From an uncultured Lachnospiraceae bacterium (GTDB taxonomy: Bacteria; Bacillota_A; Clostridia; Lachnospirales; Lachnospiraceae), in assembly GCA_951801245.1 (NCBI GenBank), contig CATOMC010000012.1, positions 6,869-70,868 of the forward strand: 64,000 nucleotides of DNA, read 5' to 3'. Positions 44,974 through 53,788 of this stretch are shown here, piece by piece. The position numbers and the translations under genes were made by a program. Every line of letters starts with the position of its first letter. The first letter of the stretch is position 1. Under the pieces are notes generated by a model. It saw nothing but the letters and a program-made list of their open reading frames with translations. It did no database searches and was not told where the DNA came from.

Positions 44974-45030
44974 GGAGGACATTGCAGCATAGTCCAACGG
45001 AAAGCTACGGAGGGTATGCGGTAAGAACAC

Positions 45031-45066
45031 AAAGACCCCGGGCAGGAAGGCTGCCAGGGGTCTTTT
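45031..45066 (+). terminator. Intrinsic terminator after the importer operon
   Basis: AAGACCCC and the inner GGCAG pair with CTGCC and GGGGTCTT around a short loop, followed by TTT. The stem spans 45032-45064. It lies between the SBP stop and the promoter of the sensor kinase. Confidence 0.82.
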
Positions 45067-45089
45067 GGAGCGTTAAGAGAGTGGATTTG

Positions 45090-45118
45090 TTGAAAGCCCA
45101 CACGAAAATCGATATAAT
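45090..45118 (+). promoter_or_regulatory. Sigma-70-type promoter for YesM/YesN and the glycosidase genes
   Basis: TTGAAA (45090-45095) and TATAAT (45113-45118) are spaced 17 bp, about 49 bp before the kinase ATG at 45167. No intrinsic terminator was seen from here through the GH3 gene ending at 55912, so one long transcript is possible. Confidence 0.7.
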
Positions 45119-45166
45119 ATATCTGTTGAGAACGGAAGGCTTGTTACAGCGGCAGGGGATGATAAG

Positions 45167-46945
45167 ATGAATCAATATCGGTCCGGTTTGTGGGGATATA
45201 GGATCTACAGAGTAAAGTTTATCAAGATAGTCTGTTTTGTCTTTCTCATAAGTGCCATTGTCTTTTCCGGGGTGTTGGTCTTTTTGATGAACACCTGGAT
45301 GAATGATCTGCGCCAGCAGGTGCAGGATGTCTTCATGGAAAGAGAGGCAAGATTGGATACCATCCGTCTGCGGGCGCTGGATTATGCGAACGGAATGTAT
45401 GAAGACGCGAAACTGATTGAAGATACAAAGGCCCTGTTTGCTTCCTGCAGTGAGGAGGAATATATTGAACGCCGTAAGATAAACAGTCTTAACAGCAGCA
45501 CACAGATCGGTTATCTTCCGGCGGATATGAAGAAGAAGCTGCTGCACCATCAGCGGCAGATCACAAGTGTGACAATGGATTCGGACAGCGGCGGCAAAGC
45601 ACTCTGGTGGGAACATGGCAATATCAGGATTCAGTATGGCTTGGAAGAACCCGAAGCGTTTGTGGCCAAATACTGCAGTGCAGATATCATGGTGGTATCC
45701 TGTCCCGTCCGTAATCCGGAACATATGGAACAGACACTTGGCAGACTGGATTTCTGGGTGAACAGTCAGGATATTTATGGTGATAAAGCTGTTCTGGCAG
45801 ACTGGGCAGTCGTAGACGAATCAGGAAGGGTCTTGCTGCACAATGGACTGACTGATCAGCGTATCAGCCGGTTGTTGGAATTACACAAACAGGATCGTCA
45901 GGCCGGATGGGTCATGGAAGGAAATAGGGAGACTGTCTTTTTTGTCAGACAGGTTTCCGGGGAAAACGGATATTCCTTTCTGGTGATGAAAGATATTGGT
46001 TCGATATTAGGTGACAATTGCCGCACGGTAGTGGTCATGATAGCGGCCTTTGTGCTTGTGGCGCTTGGTGTACTGGCATGTTATTATGCCGGGCTGCAGT
46101 CTGATGCGGCCTTTATGACAATGATCATGGAGATGCTTTCTTCCATGGAACATGGTGATTTTGACCGGACACAGGAGATCACTCTGCCGGACAGGCACAG
46201 GCAGAATGAATATAATATGATCGCAGAAGCACTCAAAGATGTAGGGAGGAAGCTGAAAGGATTTATCGAGACAGAGTATATTCTGAAATTGAAAGAGCAG
46301 GAGAGCCAGATGCGTGCCCTGCAGCATCAGATCAATCCACACTTTTTGTATAATTCTTTGGAAATGCTGCAGTCAAAGGCGCTGATCAATGGTGACAGGG
46401 ATATGGCGGAAGCCATCATGATGCTTGGTTCCCTGTACCGGGTACGGGTTCGCAAAACCGGTGCCATCACCTTAAAGGAAGAGTTTGCTTCTCTTGAGAT
46501 GTATCTTAAGATTATGTCGCTGCGCTTTGGGGACAGCTTTGTCTATCAAGTGGAAATGGAAGAGGAAATGGCGGATATTCCCACGGTTAACTTCTGGATG
46601 CAGCCTTTGGCAGAGAACTTTTTTACGCATGGATTCCGTCAGGAAAACGATTACAATCTGTTGATCGTGAGCGGATGTATAAAGGACGACTATGCGGAGA
46701 TATTGTTTATTGATAACGGAAACGGCGTAGAATCTTTGAGACTTAAGGATATTCGGTATAACATGAAGGAAGGTAACGATGAGACGGGAGTGGATATCGG
46801 ACTTCGCAATGTCTATATGCGGCTGAAATATTTTTATGGAAGCGGATTTACAATGGATGTGGACAATAATTCGGAAGGCGGTTTTCGTGTTTCTGTTTTG
46901 ATTCCAAAAGGAGAACAAGATGTACACATTGATGATTGTGGATGA
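45167..46945 (+). CDS. YesM-type sensor histidine kinase
   Basis: The 592-residue kinase has transmembrane helices at about 18-40 and 283-303, with a large extracellular region between, then a HAMP-like linker, the His_kinase motif LQHQINPHFLYNSLEML (His392) and a HATPase domain (PLAENFFTHGF, DNGNG, GLRNVYMRLKYFYG). YesM kinases sense the sugar or the binding protein outside. The gene overlaps the regulator at 46920 by 26 bp. The neighbouring importer (41423-44973) is the natural target. Confidence 0.92.
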   Translation: MNQYRSGLWGYRIYRVKFIKIVCFVFLISAIVFSGVLVFLMNTWMNDLRQQVQDVFMEREARLDTIRLRALDYANGMYEDAKLIEDTKALFASCSEEEYIERRKINSLNSSTQIGYLPADMKKKLLHHQRQITSVTMDSDSGGKALWWEHGNIRIQYGLEEPEAFVAKYCSADIMVVSCPVRNPEHMEQTLGRLDFWVNSQDIYGDKAVLADWAVVDESGRVLLHNGLTDQRISRLLELHKQDRQAGWVMEGNRETVFFVRQVSGENGYSFLVMKDIGSILGDNCRTVVVMIAAFVLVALGVLACYYAGLQSDAAFMTMIMEMLSSMEHGDFDRTQEITLPDRHRQNEYNMIAEALKDVGRKLKGFIETEYILKLKEQESQMRALQHQINPHFLYNSLEMLQSKALINGDRDMAEAIMMLGSLYRVRVRKTGAITLKEEFASLEMYLKIMSLRFGDSFVYQVEMEEEMADIPTVNFWMQPLAENFFTHGFRQENDYNLLIVSGCIKDDYAEILFIDNGNGVESLRLKDIRYNMKEGNDETGVDIGLRNVYMRLKYFYGSGFTMDVDNNSEGGFRVSVLIPKGEQDVHIDDCG

Positions 46946-47729
46946 TGAATCGGCTATTTTGGAAGGAATCAGCAGATTATTAGACTGGAAAGCACTGGGG
47001 TTTAGCCAGATCAGGACGGCAAGGAGCGGTTTTGAGGTGATTTCTCATGTGGTAGACTGGAAACCGGATATTTGCCTGATGGATGTGCGTATCGGCAATG
47101 AGTATGGGTATGAACTGATCAACCGCTTAAGTGAGATGGGCGTGCGGTCCAATTATATTATGATGAGCGGTTACGATGACTTTACTTATGCCTGTGAGGC
47201 GCTGCGCTGCGGGGCGCTTGATTATTTATTAAAACCCGTTGACGGGGGCAAACTATTGCAGAGAGTCAGGCAGATTATTGTGGAAAAGCTGCATGGAACG
47301 ATCCCGGAGGAAAACGAAGCAGAGACAGATCCGATCCTGAAACGTCCGTATCCGGAGTTGTCTCCGCTGATCCGTAAGATCGTGATGATCGTTGCCATGG
47401 AATATGGACAGCATGTATCTCTCAAAAGCATTGCCGATCGTTTCCGGATGAATCCAACTTATCTCGGGCAGATATTTATCAAGGAGACCGGGATGAAGTT
47501 TACAGAGTATCTGATGTCGTATCGTATGCATGTGGGGCGATGCCGGATTATGGATACGGATAGTAAGATATCGGAAGTGGCGAGTGAGATCGGATATACC
47601 AATATGAATTATTTTTATCAGCATTTCCATAACTATTATGGGATTTCACCGCTTAAGATGCGTATGGGCGAACGGGGAGAGAGTACGGAACCGGGGGAAA
47701 ATATGGAACAGGAAGAAGAGCAGGAATAG
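46920..47729 (+). CDS. YesN-type response regulator (receiver plus AraC HTH)
   Basis: The 269-residue protein has a receiver domain with phospho-acceptor D55 (ICLMDVRIG) and Lys in YLLKPVDGG, and a C-terminal AraC-type pair of HTHs (VSLKSIADRFRMNPTYLGQI and KISEVASEIGYTNMNYFYQHF). It is shorter than many YesN proteins, which have a middle linker of over 200 residues. The start lies inside the kinase end. It probably activates the importer promoter near 41345. Confidence 0.92.
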   Translation: MYTLMIVDDESAILEGISRLLDWKALGFSQIRTARSGFEVISHVVDWKPDICLMDVRIGNEYGYELINRLSEMGVRSNYIMMSGYDDFTYACEALRCGALDYLLKPVDGGKLLQRVRQIIVEKLHGTIPEENEAETDPILKRPYPELSPLIRKIVMIVAMEYGQHVSLKSIADRFRMNPTYLGQIFIKETGMKFTEYLMSYRMHVGRCRIMDTDSKISEVASEIGYTNMNYFYQHFHNYYGISPLKMRMGERGESTEPGENMEQEEEQE

Positions 47730-47754
47730 AAATATCTTATGAGGAGGTAGTGAT

Positions 47755-48756
47755 ATGGCGAAGATAATAGGAAAGAATTTACCGGACATGCCGTGGCAGG
47801 AGCCGGCCGGTGATGAGAAGATGCCGGTATGGCGTTATGATGAGAACCCGATCATAGAGCGGTTTGCAACGAAGAACTCCAACAGTATTTTTAACAGTGC
47901 GGTAGTTCCCTTTGAGGACGGTTATGCAGGGGTGTTCCGGTGCGACAGTAAATCGGTCAGCATGGATATCTTTACGGGATTCAGCAAGGACGGTATCCAT
48001 TGGGACATCGCAGATGAGCCAATCGTGTTTCAGGGAGCACACCCGGAGATTGCGAAGCGGGATTTTCGCTATGATCCGAGAGTCTGTTTTCTGGAGGATC
48101 GGTATTATGTGACATGGTGTAACGGATATCATGAGTATCCCACAATAGGCATCGGCTATACGTTTGATTTTAAGACCTTTTATCAGTTAGAAAATGCCTT
48201 TTTGCCGTTCAATAGAAACGGTGTTTTGTTCCCGCGTAAGATTGGCGGCAATTATTATATGCTCAGCAGACCGAGTGACAACGGGCATACCCCTTTTGGA
48301 GATATTTTCTTAAGCGAAAGTCCCGATATGAAATACTGGGGCTGCCACCGTCATGTGATGGGCACGATCAAAGGCGATTACTCGGCCTGGCAGTGTACCA
48401 AAATCGGTGCCGGATGCGTGCCGATAGAGACAGATGAAGGGTGGCTTCTAATTTATCATGGTGTCATCAATACGTGTAACGGATTTGTCTATCGGGCGGG
48501 ATGTGCGCTGCTTGATTTGGAGGAGCCATGGAAGGTGCTTAAGAGAACCAGAAACTATATTTTGGCGCCTCATACGTTATATGAGTGTGTGGGAGACGTG
48601 CCCAATGTGATATTCCCCTGCGCGGCCTTGACAGATGCGGCCACAGGCAGGATCGCCATCTATTATGGATGTGCGGATACCGTGACCGGGCTGGCATTTA
48701 CGACAGTGGACCGTTTGATGGATGCGATGGAATCAAATACCCCGCAGCAAGCTTGA
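47755..48756 (+). CDS. GH130 family glycoside phosphorylase, second type
   Basis: The 333-residue cytoplasmic enzyme has the GH130 propeller with the probable catalytic Asp in FRYDPRV (D107), the block [21 protein letters not shown] and the HRHVMG loop typical of mannosyl-phosphorylases. Members cleave Man-beta-1,4-Glc, Man-beta-1,4-GlcNAc or mannooligosaccharides with phosphate. Beside GH20 and GH38 genes, the Man-beta-1,4-GlcNAc unit of N-glycans is the attractive substrate, but the subfamily needs a sequence comparison. GAGGAGG precedes the ATG. Confidence 0.88.
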   Translation: MAKIIGKNLPDMPWQEPAGDEKMPVWRYDENPIIERFATKNSNSIFNSAVVPFEDGYAGVFRCDSKSVSMDIFTGFSKDGIHWDIADEPIVFQGAHPEIAKRDFRYDPRVCFLEDRYYVTWCNGYHEYPTIGIGYTFDFKTFYQLENAFLPFNRNGVLFPRKIGGNYYMLSRPSDNGHTPFGDIFLSESPDMKYWGCHRHVMGTIKGDYSAWQCTKIGAGCVPIETDEGWLLIYHGVINTCNGFVYRAGCALLDLEEPWKVLKRTRNYILAPHTLYECVGDVPNVIFPCAALTDAATGRIAIYYGCADTVTGLAFTTVDRLMDAMESNTPQQA

Positions 48757-48791
48757 TGCGCAGCCGGGATGCGGGCAGAAAGGAGACCTGT

Positions 48792-50648
48792 ATGATAGCA
48801 TTGCCAAAACCCAAGAAAGTGGAAGAAGGACAGGGGTTCTATGAGGTTAGTTTTAAGAGCCGGATTGTCATAGACGAGACGCTTTGCGATAACGCCATGA
48901 CGTATGCGGGTTTGTTGCAGGCATGTTTGAAGAAAAGCAGCGGCATTACGTGTGCGGTGGCCAGAGGGCAGGGCAGGACAGGGGATATACTGCTTTCGCT
49001 TAGTCCTGCGCTTAAAGAGCAGGAGTATCATCTGACGGTGGACAAAGACGGGATCCGGATTGCAGGCGGTGACGGTGCGGCGGTGCTGTACGGCGTACAG
49101 ACACTTCACCAGATTCTGGAACAGTACGGCTGTATGGTACCCTGTGTCAGGATTGAGGATGCACCGGACATGCCGAATCGTGGATACTTTTTTGACCAGA
49201 CGAGGGGGCGTGTGCTGACGCTGGAGGCATTGAAAAGGCTTGTTGACCAAATTAGTCGATATAAGATCAACCAGTTACAGCTTTATGTGGAGCACACTTA
49301 TCTGTTTCGTGATCTGACCGAGATGTGGCGGGACGAGACGCCGTTGACGGCACAGGATATTCTGGAACTGGATGCGTACTGCCGCAAACTGCATGTGGAA
49401 CTGGTTCCTTCGATGGCAAGTTTCGGGCATTTGTATATGCTTCTTTCTACAAGGAGTTATGGTGATCTGTGTGAGCGCAGCCATCCATGGACAGACCCCT
49501 TTTCTTTCAAAGGCCGGATGGACCATCACACATTGAACCCGACAGATGAGAGGGCACTTGCACTGATCAAGGAGATGATAGCTGAGTACGGAGCTCTGTT
49601 TACCTCTGATAAGTTTAATATCTGCGCGGATGAGACATTTGATCTGGGAAGTGAGAAATCCAGAGAGACGGCGCAGCGTGAAGGCGTCTCTAAGATGTAT
49701 ATCGGTTTTGTTCAGGAACTGTGCCGTTTCCTGACAGAACAGGGCAAGCAGCCTATGTTTTTCGGAGACATTATCTGCGGCAATCCGGAGTTCATACATC
49801 TGCTTCCACAGGATACCCTGTGTCTTACATGGGGATATGCGCCGCAACAGAGAGAGGATGAATGCCGGGCCATGGCACAGGCAGGAGCGAACCAGTATCT
49901 GTGTCCGGGGGTATGCGGCTGGAATCAATGGATCAATCTGATAGAAAACTCTTATCAGAATATCAGGCGAATGTGTGAATATGGGATGAAATATCAGGTA
50001 CAGGGCATCCTGAATACAGACTGGGGAGATTTCGGCCATATCAACGATCCGGCCTTCTCAGTGCCGGGAATGATATATGGAGCCTCTTTCTCATGGAATC
50101 ATGAAGCGGCAGAGTTTGAAGAAATGAACCGGCAGATATCGCTGCTGGAATACGGGGATGATTCACAGGTTCTGGTGGGACTGATGGATCAGTTGGCAAA
50201 GCAGTCTTTGTTTGACTGGCACGCAGCCGTAACTTATTATGAAAAACAAGTGCTGCATTACGAATTCAAAGTCGATACGCCCATCTTTGAATCGGTAGAG
50301 CAGGAAGAAAATGTGGACAGGGCCGAAGAGAAGATTTCTCTTCTGATGCAGCAGATCAAAGAAACGGCAGTGCATCTGCGGGAAGATTCCAGACCGGTCA
50401 TAGAGGTCCTTGAACTGGCCGGAGAAGCGATCGGTACCTGGAACAGGGCAGGAGCCTTTCTGTATGCAAAAGAGTGCGGCCGCTCCTGGAACGAAGAGGA
50501 GGCATTTCGTCTGGCAGGCAGACTGGAGAATTGGTTCATGGCCTACAAGAAGCAATGGAGAAAATCCAGCAGGGAAGGAGATCTGCATCGAATCGCCAGG
50601 ATCGTGTTCTGGTATGCAGACTGCCTGCGGGGAAACAGTATCATATGA
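48792..50648 (+). CDS. GH20 family beta-hexosaminidase-like enzyme
   Basis: The 618-residue protein has an N-terminal GH20b-like domain (about 1-125), then a TIM barrel with RGYFFDQTRGRVLTLEALKRLVDQISRYKINQLQLYVEHTY and the catalytic Asp-Glu pair D280-E281 in NICADETFDLG. GH20 enzymes cleave terminal beta-GlcNAc or GalNAc by substrate assistance. The motif CADE departs from the commoner GGDE, so activity may differ. It has no signal peptide and is thus intracellular. AAAGGAG precedes the ATG at 48792; an earlier in-frame start inside the GH130 gene is unlikely. Confidence 0.85.
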   Translation: MIALPKPKKVEEGQGFYEVSFKSRIVIDETLCDNAMTYAGLLQACLKKSSGITCAVARGQGRTGDILLSLSPALKEQEYHLTVDKDGIRIAGGDGAAVLYGVQTLHQILEQYGCMVPCVRIEDAPDMPNRGYFFDQTRGRVLTLEALKRLVDQISRYKINQLQLYVEHTYLFRDLTEMWRDETPLTAQDILELDAYCRKLHVELVPSMASFGHLYMLLSTRSYGDLCERSHPWTDPFSFKGRMDHHTLNPTDERALALIKEMIAEYGALFTSDKFNICADETFDLGSEKSRETAQREGVSKMYIGFVQELCRFLTEQGKQPMFFGDIICGNPEFIHLLPQDTLCLTWGYAPQQREDECRAMAQAGANQYLCPGVCGWNQWINLIENSYQNIRRMCEYGMKYQVQGILNTDWGDFGHINDPAFSVPGMIYGASFSWNHEAAEFEEMNRQISLLEYGDDSQVLVGLMDQLAKQSLFDWHAAVTYYEKQVLHYEFKVDTPIFESVEQEENVDRAEEKISLLMQQIKETAVHLREDSRPVIEVLELAGEAIGTWNRAGAFLYAKECGRSWNEEEAFRLAGRLENWFMAYKKQWRKSSREGDLHRIARIVFWYADCLRGNSII

Positions 50649-50675
50649 CATCAAAACAGCAGGGAGAAAAGGAAG

Positions 50676-53600
50676 ATGCATTTTTTAGACAAGAGAGTCA
50701 ATGTGATTTGTGAGGAATTGAAAAAGATTAAGATTAAGCAGAGATTTCTTGTGGAGGACTGGGAATATAGAGAGGGAAACTTTATACATCCGGCGGATGC
50801 CCAGGCCGATGGGGAAAGCTTTCAGAAGTTTGACTGCAGGAATATGCACTGGTATGGCAAAGATCGTCATTACTGGTTTAAGACCTTATGGAAGGTGCCA
50901 AAGGAACTGGACGGAAAGCCCATGTGGCTTCATGTGACCACCCAGATTGACGAGTGGGATGACGCGAAGAATCCGCAGTTTCTACTGTTTATAAATGGTG
51001 AGGCGGTGCAGGGCATTGACATGAATCACAGAGAAGTGTTTCTGCGCACAGAAGCGTCTGCCGGGGAGGAATTGCTCATCGAACTGCAGGCCTATACGGG
51101 AACGCTGCATACGGAATTCAATCTGATCGTGGAAATGCAGGAGATCGATGCGGCGATTGAGAAGCTTTATTATGATCTCTGGGTGCCTCTGGCAGCTTTT
51201 CCAAGAATGGACAAAGAGGACAGAAACCGCAAGGAGATTGAGGAAATCTTAAATACTGCCGTGAATTTCCTGGATCTTAGGACACCCTATTCGGCAGAAT
51301 TTTACGATACCTTACAACAGGCTTCGGATTATCTTGACAAGGCGCTGTATTCGGATATGGCAGGATACCGGGATGTCATAGCTACATGTATCGGACATAC
51401 TCATATCGATGTGGCATGGTGGTGGACGGTGGAACAGACTAGAGAGAAAGTCGGCCGCAGCTTTGCCACGGTACTAAAGCTGATGGAGGAATATCCGGGA
51501 TACAAGTTTATGTCCAGCCAGCCGCAGCTTTATGCTTTCCTGAAAGAGCGCTATCCTGAATTGTATGCAAAAGTGAAGGAGCGCGTCATGGAAAAGCGCT
51601 GGGAGCCGGAAGGCGGCATGTGGGTGGAAGCAGACTGCAATCTGACATCCGGAGAGTCGCTGGTCCGTCAGTTTATGTATGGCAAGCGCTTTTTTAAGGA
51701 AGAGTTCGGCGTGGATAACCGGATCTTGTGGCTGCCGGATGTGTTCGGGTATTCGGGGGCACTTCCGCAGATCATGCGCAAGTGCGGCATTGATTATTTC
51801 ATGACTACTAAGCTTGCATGGAACCAGTTTAATAAAGTTCCCTATGATACGATGCTCTGGCGCGGCATAGACGGATCGGAAGTGCTGACACACCTGATCA
51901 CAACGCTGGGGGTTGGACAGCCTGCTTCTGATTTCTTTACAACGTATAATGGATTACTTCATCCGGACGCTATCATGGGTGGCTGGCAGCGATATCAGAA
52001 CAAGGACATCAACAACGATATTTTGATTTCCTATGGTTATGGTGACGGCGGCGGCGGGCCGACCCGGGAAATGCTGGAAACTTCTATTCGTATGGAGAAG
52101 GGGATCAAAGGAATCCCGGCGGTGCGCCAGGCGTTTTCACGCACATTCTTTGAGGAACTGCAGGAGAGGGTCGGGAATCATAAGAGACTTCCGGTATGGG
52201 AAGGGGAGTTTTACTTTGAATACCACAGAGGGACACTGACCTCTATGGCACGTAATAAACGAAGCAACCGCAAAGCGGAATTCGGACTCATGGATCTGGA
52301 ATTTCTGTCTGTGCTGACCATGCAGAGTCTGTCTTATCCGCAGGACGAACTGGATACCATGTGGAAGACGGTGCTGCTAAACCAGTTCCATGATATTCTG
52401 CCTGGCTCGGCGATTCATGAAGTCTATGAAGTGACGAAAAAGGAATATGAGCAGTTAACATCACAGATGGGGCAGATGGCGCAGGAACGTCGTAAGGCGG
52501 CGGCCGGTGAGGGAGATGCCGTGACTGTCTTTAATATGGTGGGCAAAGTTAGGGATGATGTGGTATGTCTTGGTGACTTTGAGGCAGAGGCGGTTATAGA
52601 CAGCGAGGGCATATGCTGTCCGGTGCAAAAGACCAAAGACGGAAGCATTGCGTATGTAAGGAATCTGCCCTCGAAAGGGTATAAGTCATATACGGCGGCT
52701 AAGATATCCGCAGCACCGGAACCGTTTATCCTGTCAGGAAAATATGAACTGGAAACGCCGTTTTACCGGGTGAGACTGGATGAACAGGGTATGTTTACCA
52801 GTATTTACGACAAGGAAAATGACAGGGAAGTGATACAGCCCGGCAAACGCGCAAATCTTATGCGTATGTATGAGGATAAGCCCATCTATTATGATAACTG
52901 GGATATCGATATTTACTATACGGAAAAATACTGGGACGTAGATGATCTGACGCAGTTGGAGTGGACGGAAATGGGTCCTGTCCGTGCGGTGCTGGAACTG
53001 ACAAGGAAGGAGTCCAATTCTACCATCAGACAGAAGATCATGTTCTATGCGGACAGCCGCAGAATAGAGTTTGAAACCCATATTGACTGGAAAGAACATC
53101 AGACCTTGCTGAAAGTACATTTTCCGGTGGCGGTGCATACAGATGAAGCGGCGTTTGATGTGCAGTTCGGCAATCTGACAAGAAAGACACACCGCAATAC
53201 CAGTTGGGATGTGGCGCGGTTTGAAAGCTGTGGTCAGAAATGGATCGACCTTTCGGAAGGACATTATGGAGTATCCCTGCTCAACGACTGCAAGTATGGA
53301 CATTCCGTACAGGATGCCGATATGGCGCTGACTTTGATCAAATCGGGTATTGAACCTAACCCGGTGGCTGACCAGGAAGAACATGTATTTACCTATGCGC
53401 TGTATCCGCATGCTCAGGGATGGCGTGCGGCCGGTACGATAGATGAGGCTTATAAGCTGAATCAGCCGCTTGTGGCGCAGGCGCGTACTGCGGCAGGACT
53501 GGAATATTCTTTTGCATCTGTAGATCATGACAATGTGATCCTGGAGACGATTAAGAGAGCGGAAGACGGCGAAGGGACGATTCTTAGAATGTATGAATCC

Positions 53601-53762
53601 GACAATGCCTATACAAAGGCGAAGCTGACGGTTCATGCGGACTTTACGAAAGCATATATTTGTAATCTGCTCGAAGAAAGGGAATATGAGACTGCTGTTG
53701 AAGGGAATGTGATCGATGTTGTGTTAAAGCCTTATGAAGTCGTAACGGTCAGAATTCAATAG
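50676..53762 (+). CDS. GH38 alpha-mannosidase
   Basis: The 1028-residue cytoplasmic enzyme has the GH38 catalytic domain with zinc-site motif GHTHIDVAWWW (H241, H243, D245) and nucleophile D355 in WLPDVFGYSG, a middle helical domain with NQFHDILPGSAIHEVYE, and the long C-terminal beta-sandwich region. It removes terminal alpha-mannose from oligomannose glycans. It follows GH20 by 27 nt and precedes GH3 by 26 nt, so the four glycosidase genes form one block. GGGAGAAAAGGAAG precedes the ATG. Confidence 0.95.
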   Translation: MHFLDKRVNVICEELKKIKIKQRFLVEDWEYREGNFIHPADAQADGESFQKFDCRNMHWYGKDRHYWFKTLWKVPKELDGKPMWLHVTTQIDEWDDAKNPQFLLFINGEAVQGIDMNHREVFLRTEASAGEELLIELQAYTGTLHTEFNLIVEMQEIDAAIEKLYYDLWVPLAAFPRMDKEDRNRKEIEEILNTAVNFLDLRTPYSAEFYDTLQQASDYLDKALYSDMAGYRDVIATCIGHTHIDVAWWWTVEQTREKVGRSFATVLKLMEEYPGYKFMSSQPQLYAFLKERYPELYAKVKERVMEKRWEPEGGMWVEADCNLTSGESLVRQFMYGKRFFKEEFGVDNRILWLPDVFGYSGALPQIMRKCGIDYFMTTKLAWNQFNKVPYDTMLWRGIDGSEVLTHLITTLGVGQPASDFFTTYNGLLHPDAIMGGWQRYQNKDINNDILISYGYGDGGGGPTREMLETSIRMEKGIKGIPAVRQAFSRTFFEELQERVGNHKRLPVWEGEFYFEYHRGTLTSMARNKRSNRKAEFGLMDLEFLSVLTMQSLSYPQDELDTMWKTVLLNQFHDILPGSAIHEVYEVTKKEYEQLTSQMGQMAQERRKAAAGEGDAVTVFNMVGKVRDDVVCLGDFEAEAVIDSEGICCPVQKTKDGSIAYVRNLPSKGYKSYTAAKISAAPEPFILSGKYELETPFYRVRLDEQGMFTSIYDKENDREVIQPGKRANLMRMYEDKPIYYDNWDIDIYYTEKYWDVDDLTQLEWTEMGPVRAVLELTRKESNSTIRQKIMFYADSRRIEFETHIDWKEHQTLLKVHFPVAVHTDEAAFDVQFGNLTRKTHRNTSWDVARFESCGQKWIDLSEGHYGVSLLNDCKYGHSVQDADMALTLIKSGIEPNPVADQEEHVFTYALYPHAQGWRAAGTIDEAYKLNQPLVAQARTAAGLEYSFASVDHDNVILETIKRAEDGEGTILRMYESDNAYTKAKLTVHADFTKAYICNLLEEREYETAVEGNVIDVVLKPYEVVTVRIQ

Positions 53763-53788
53763 CAAAGTGCCAGAAAGGATACGATAAG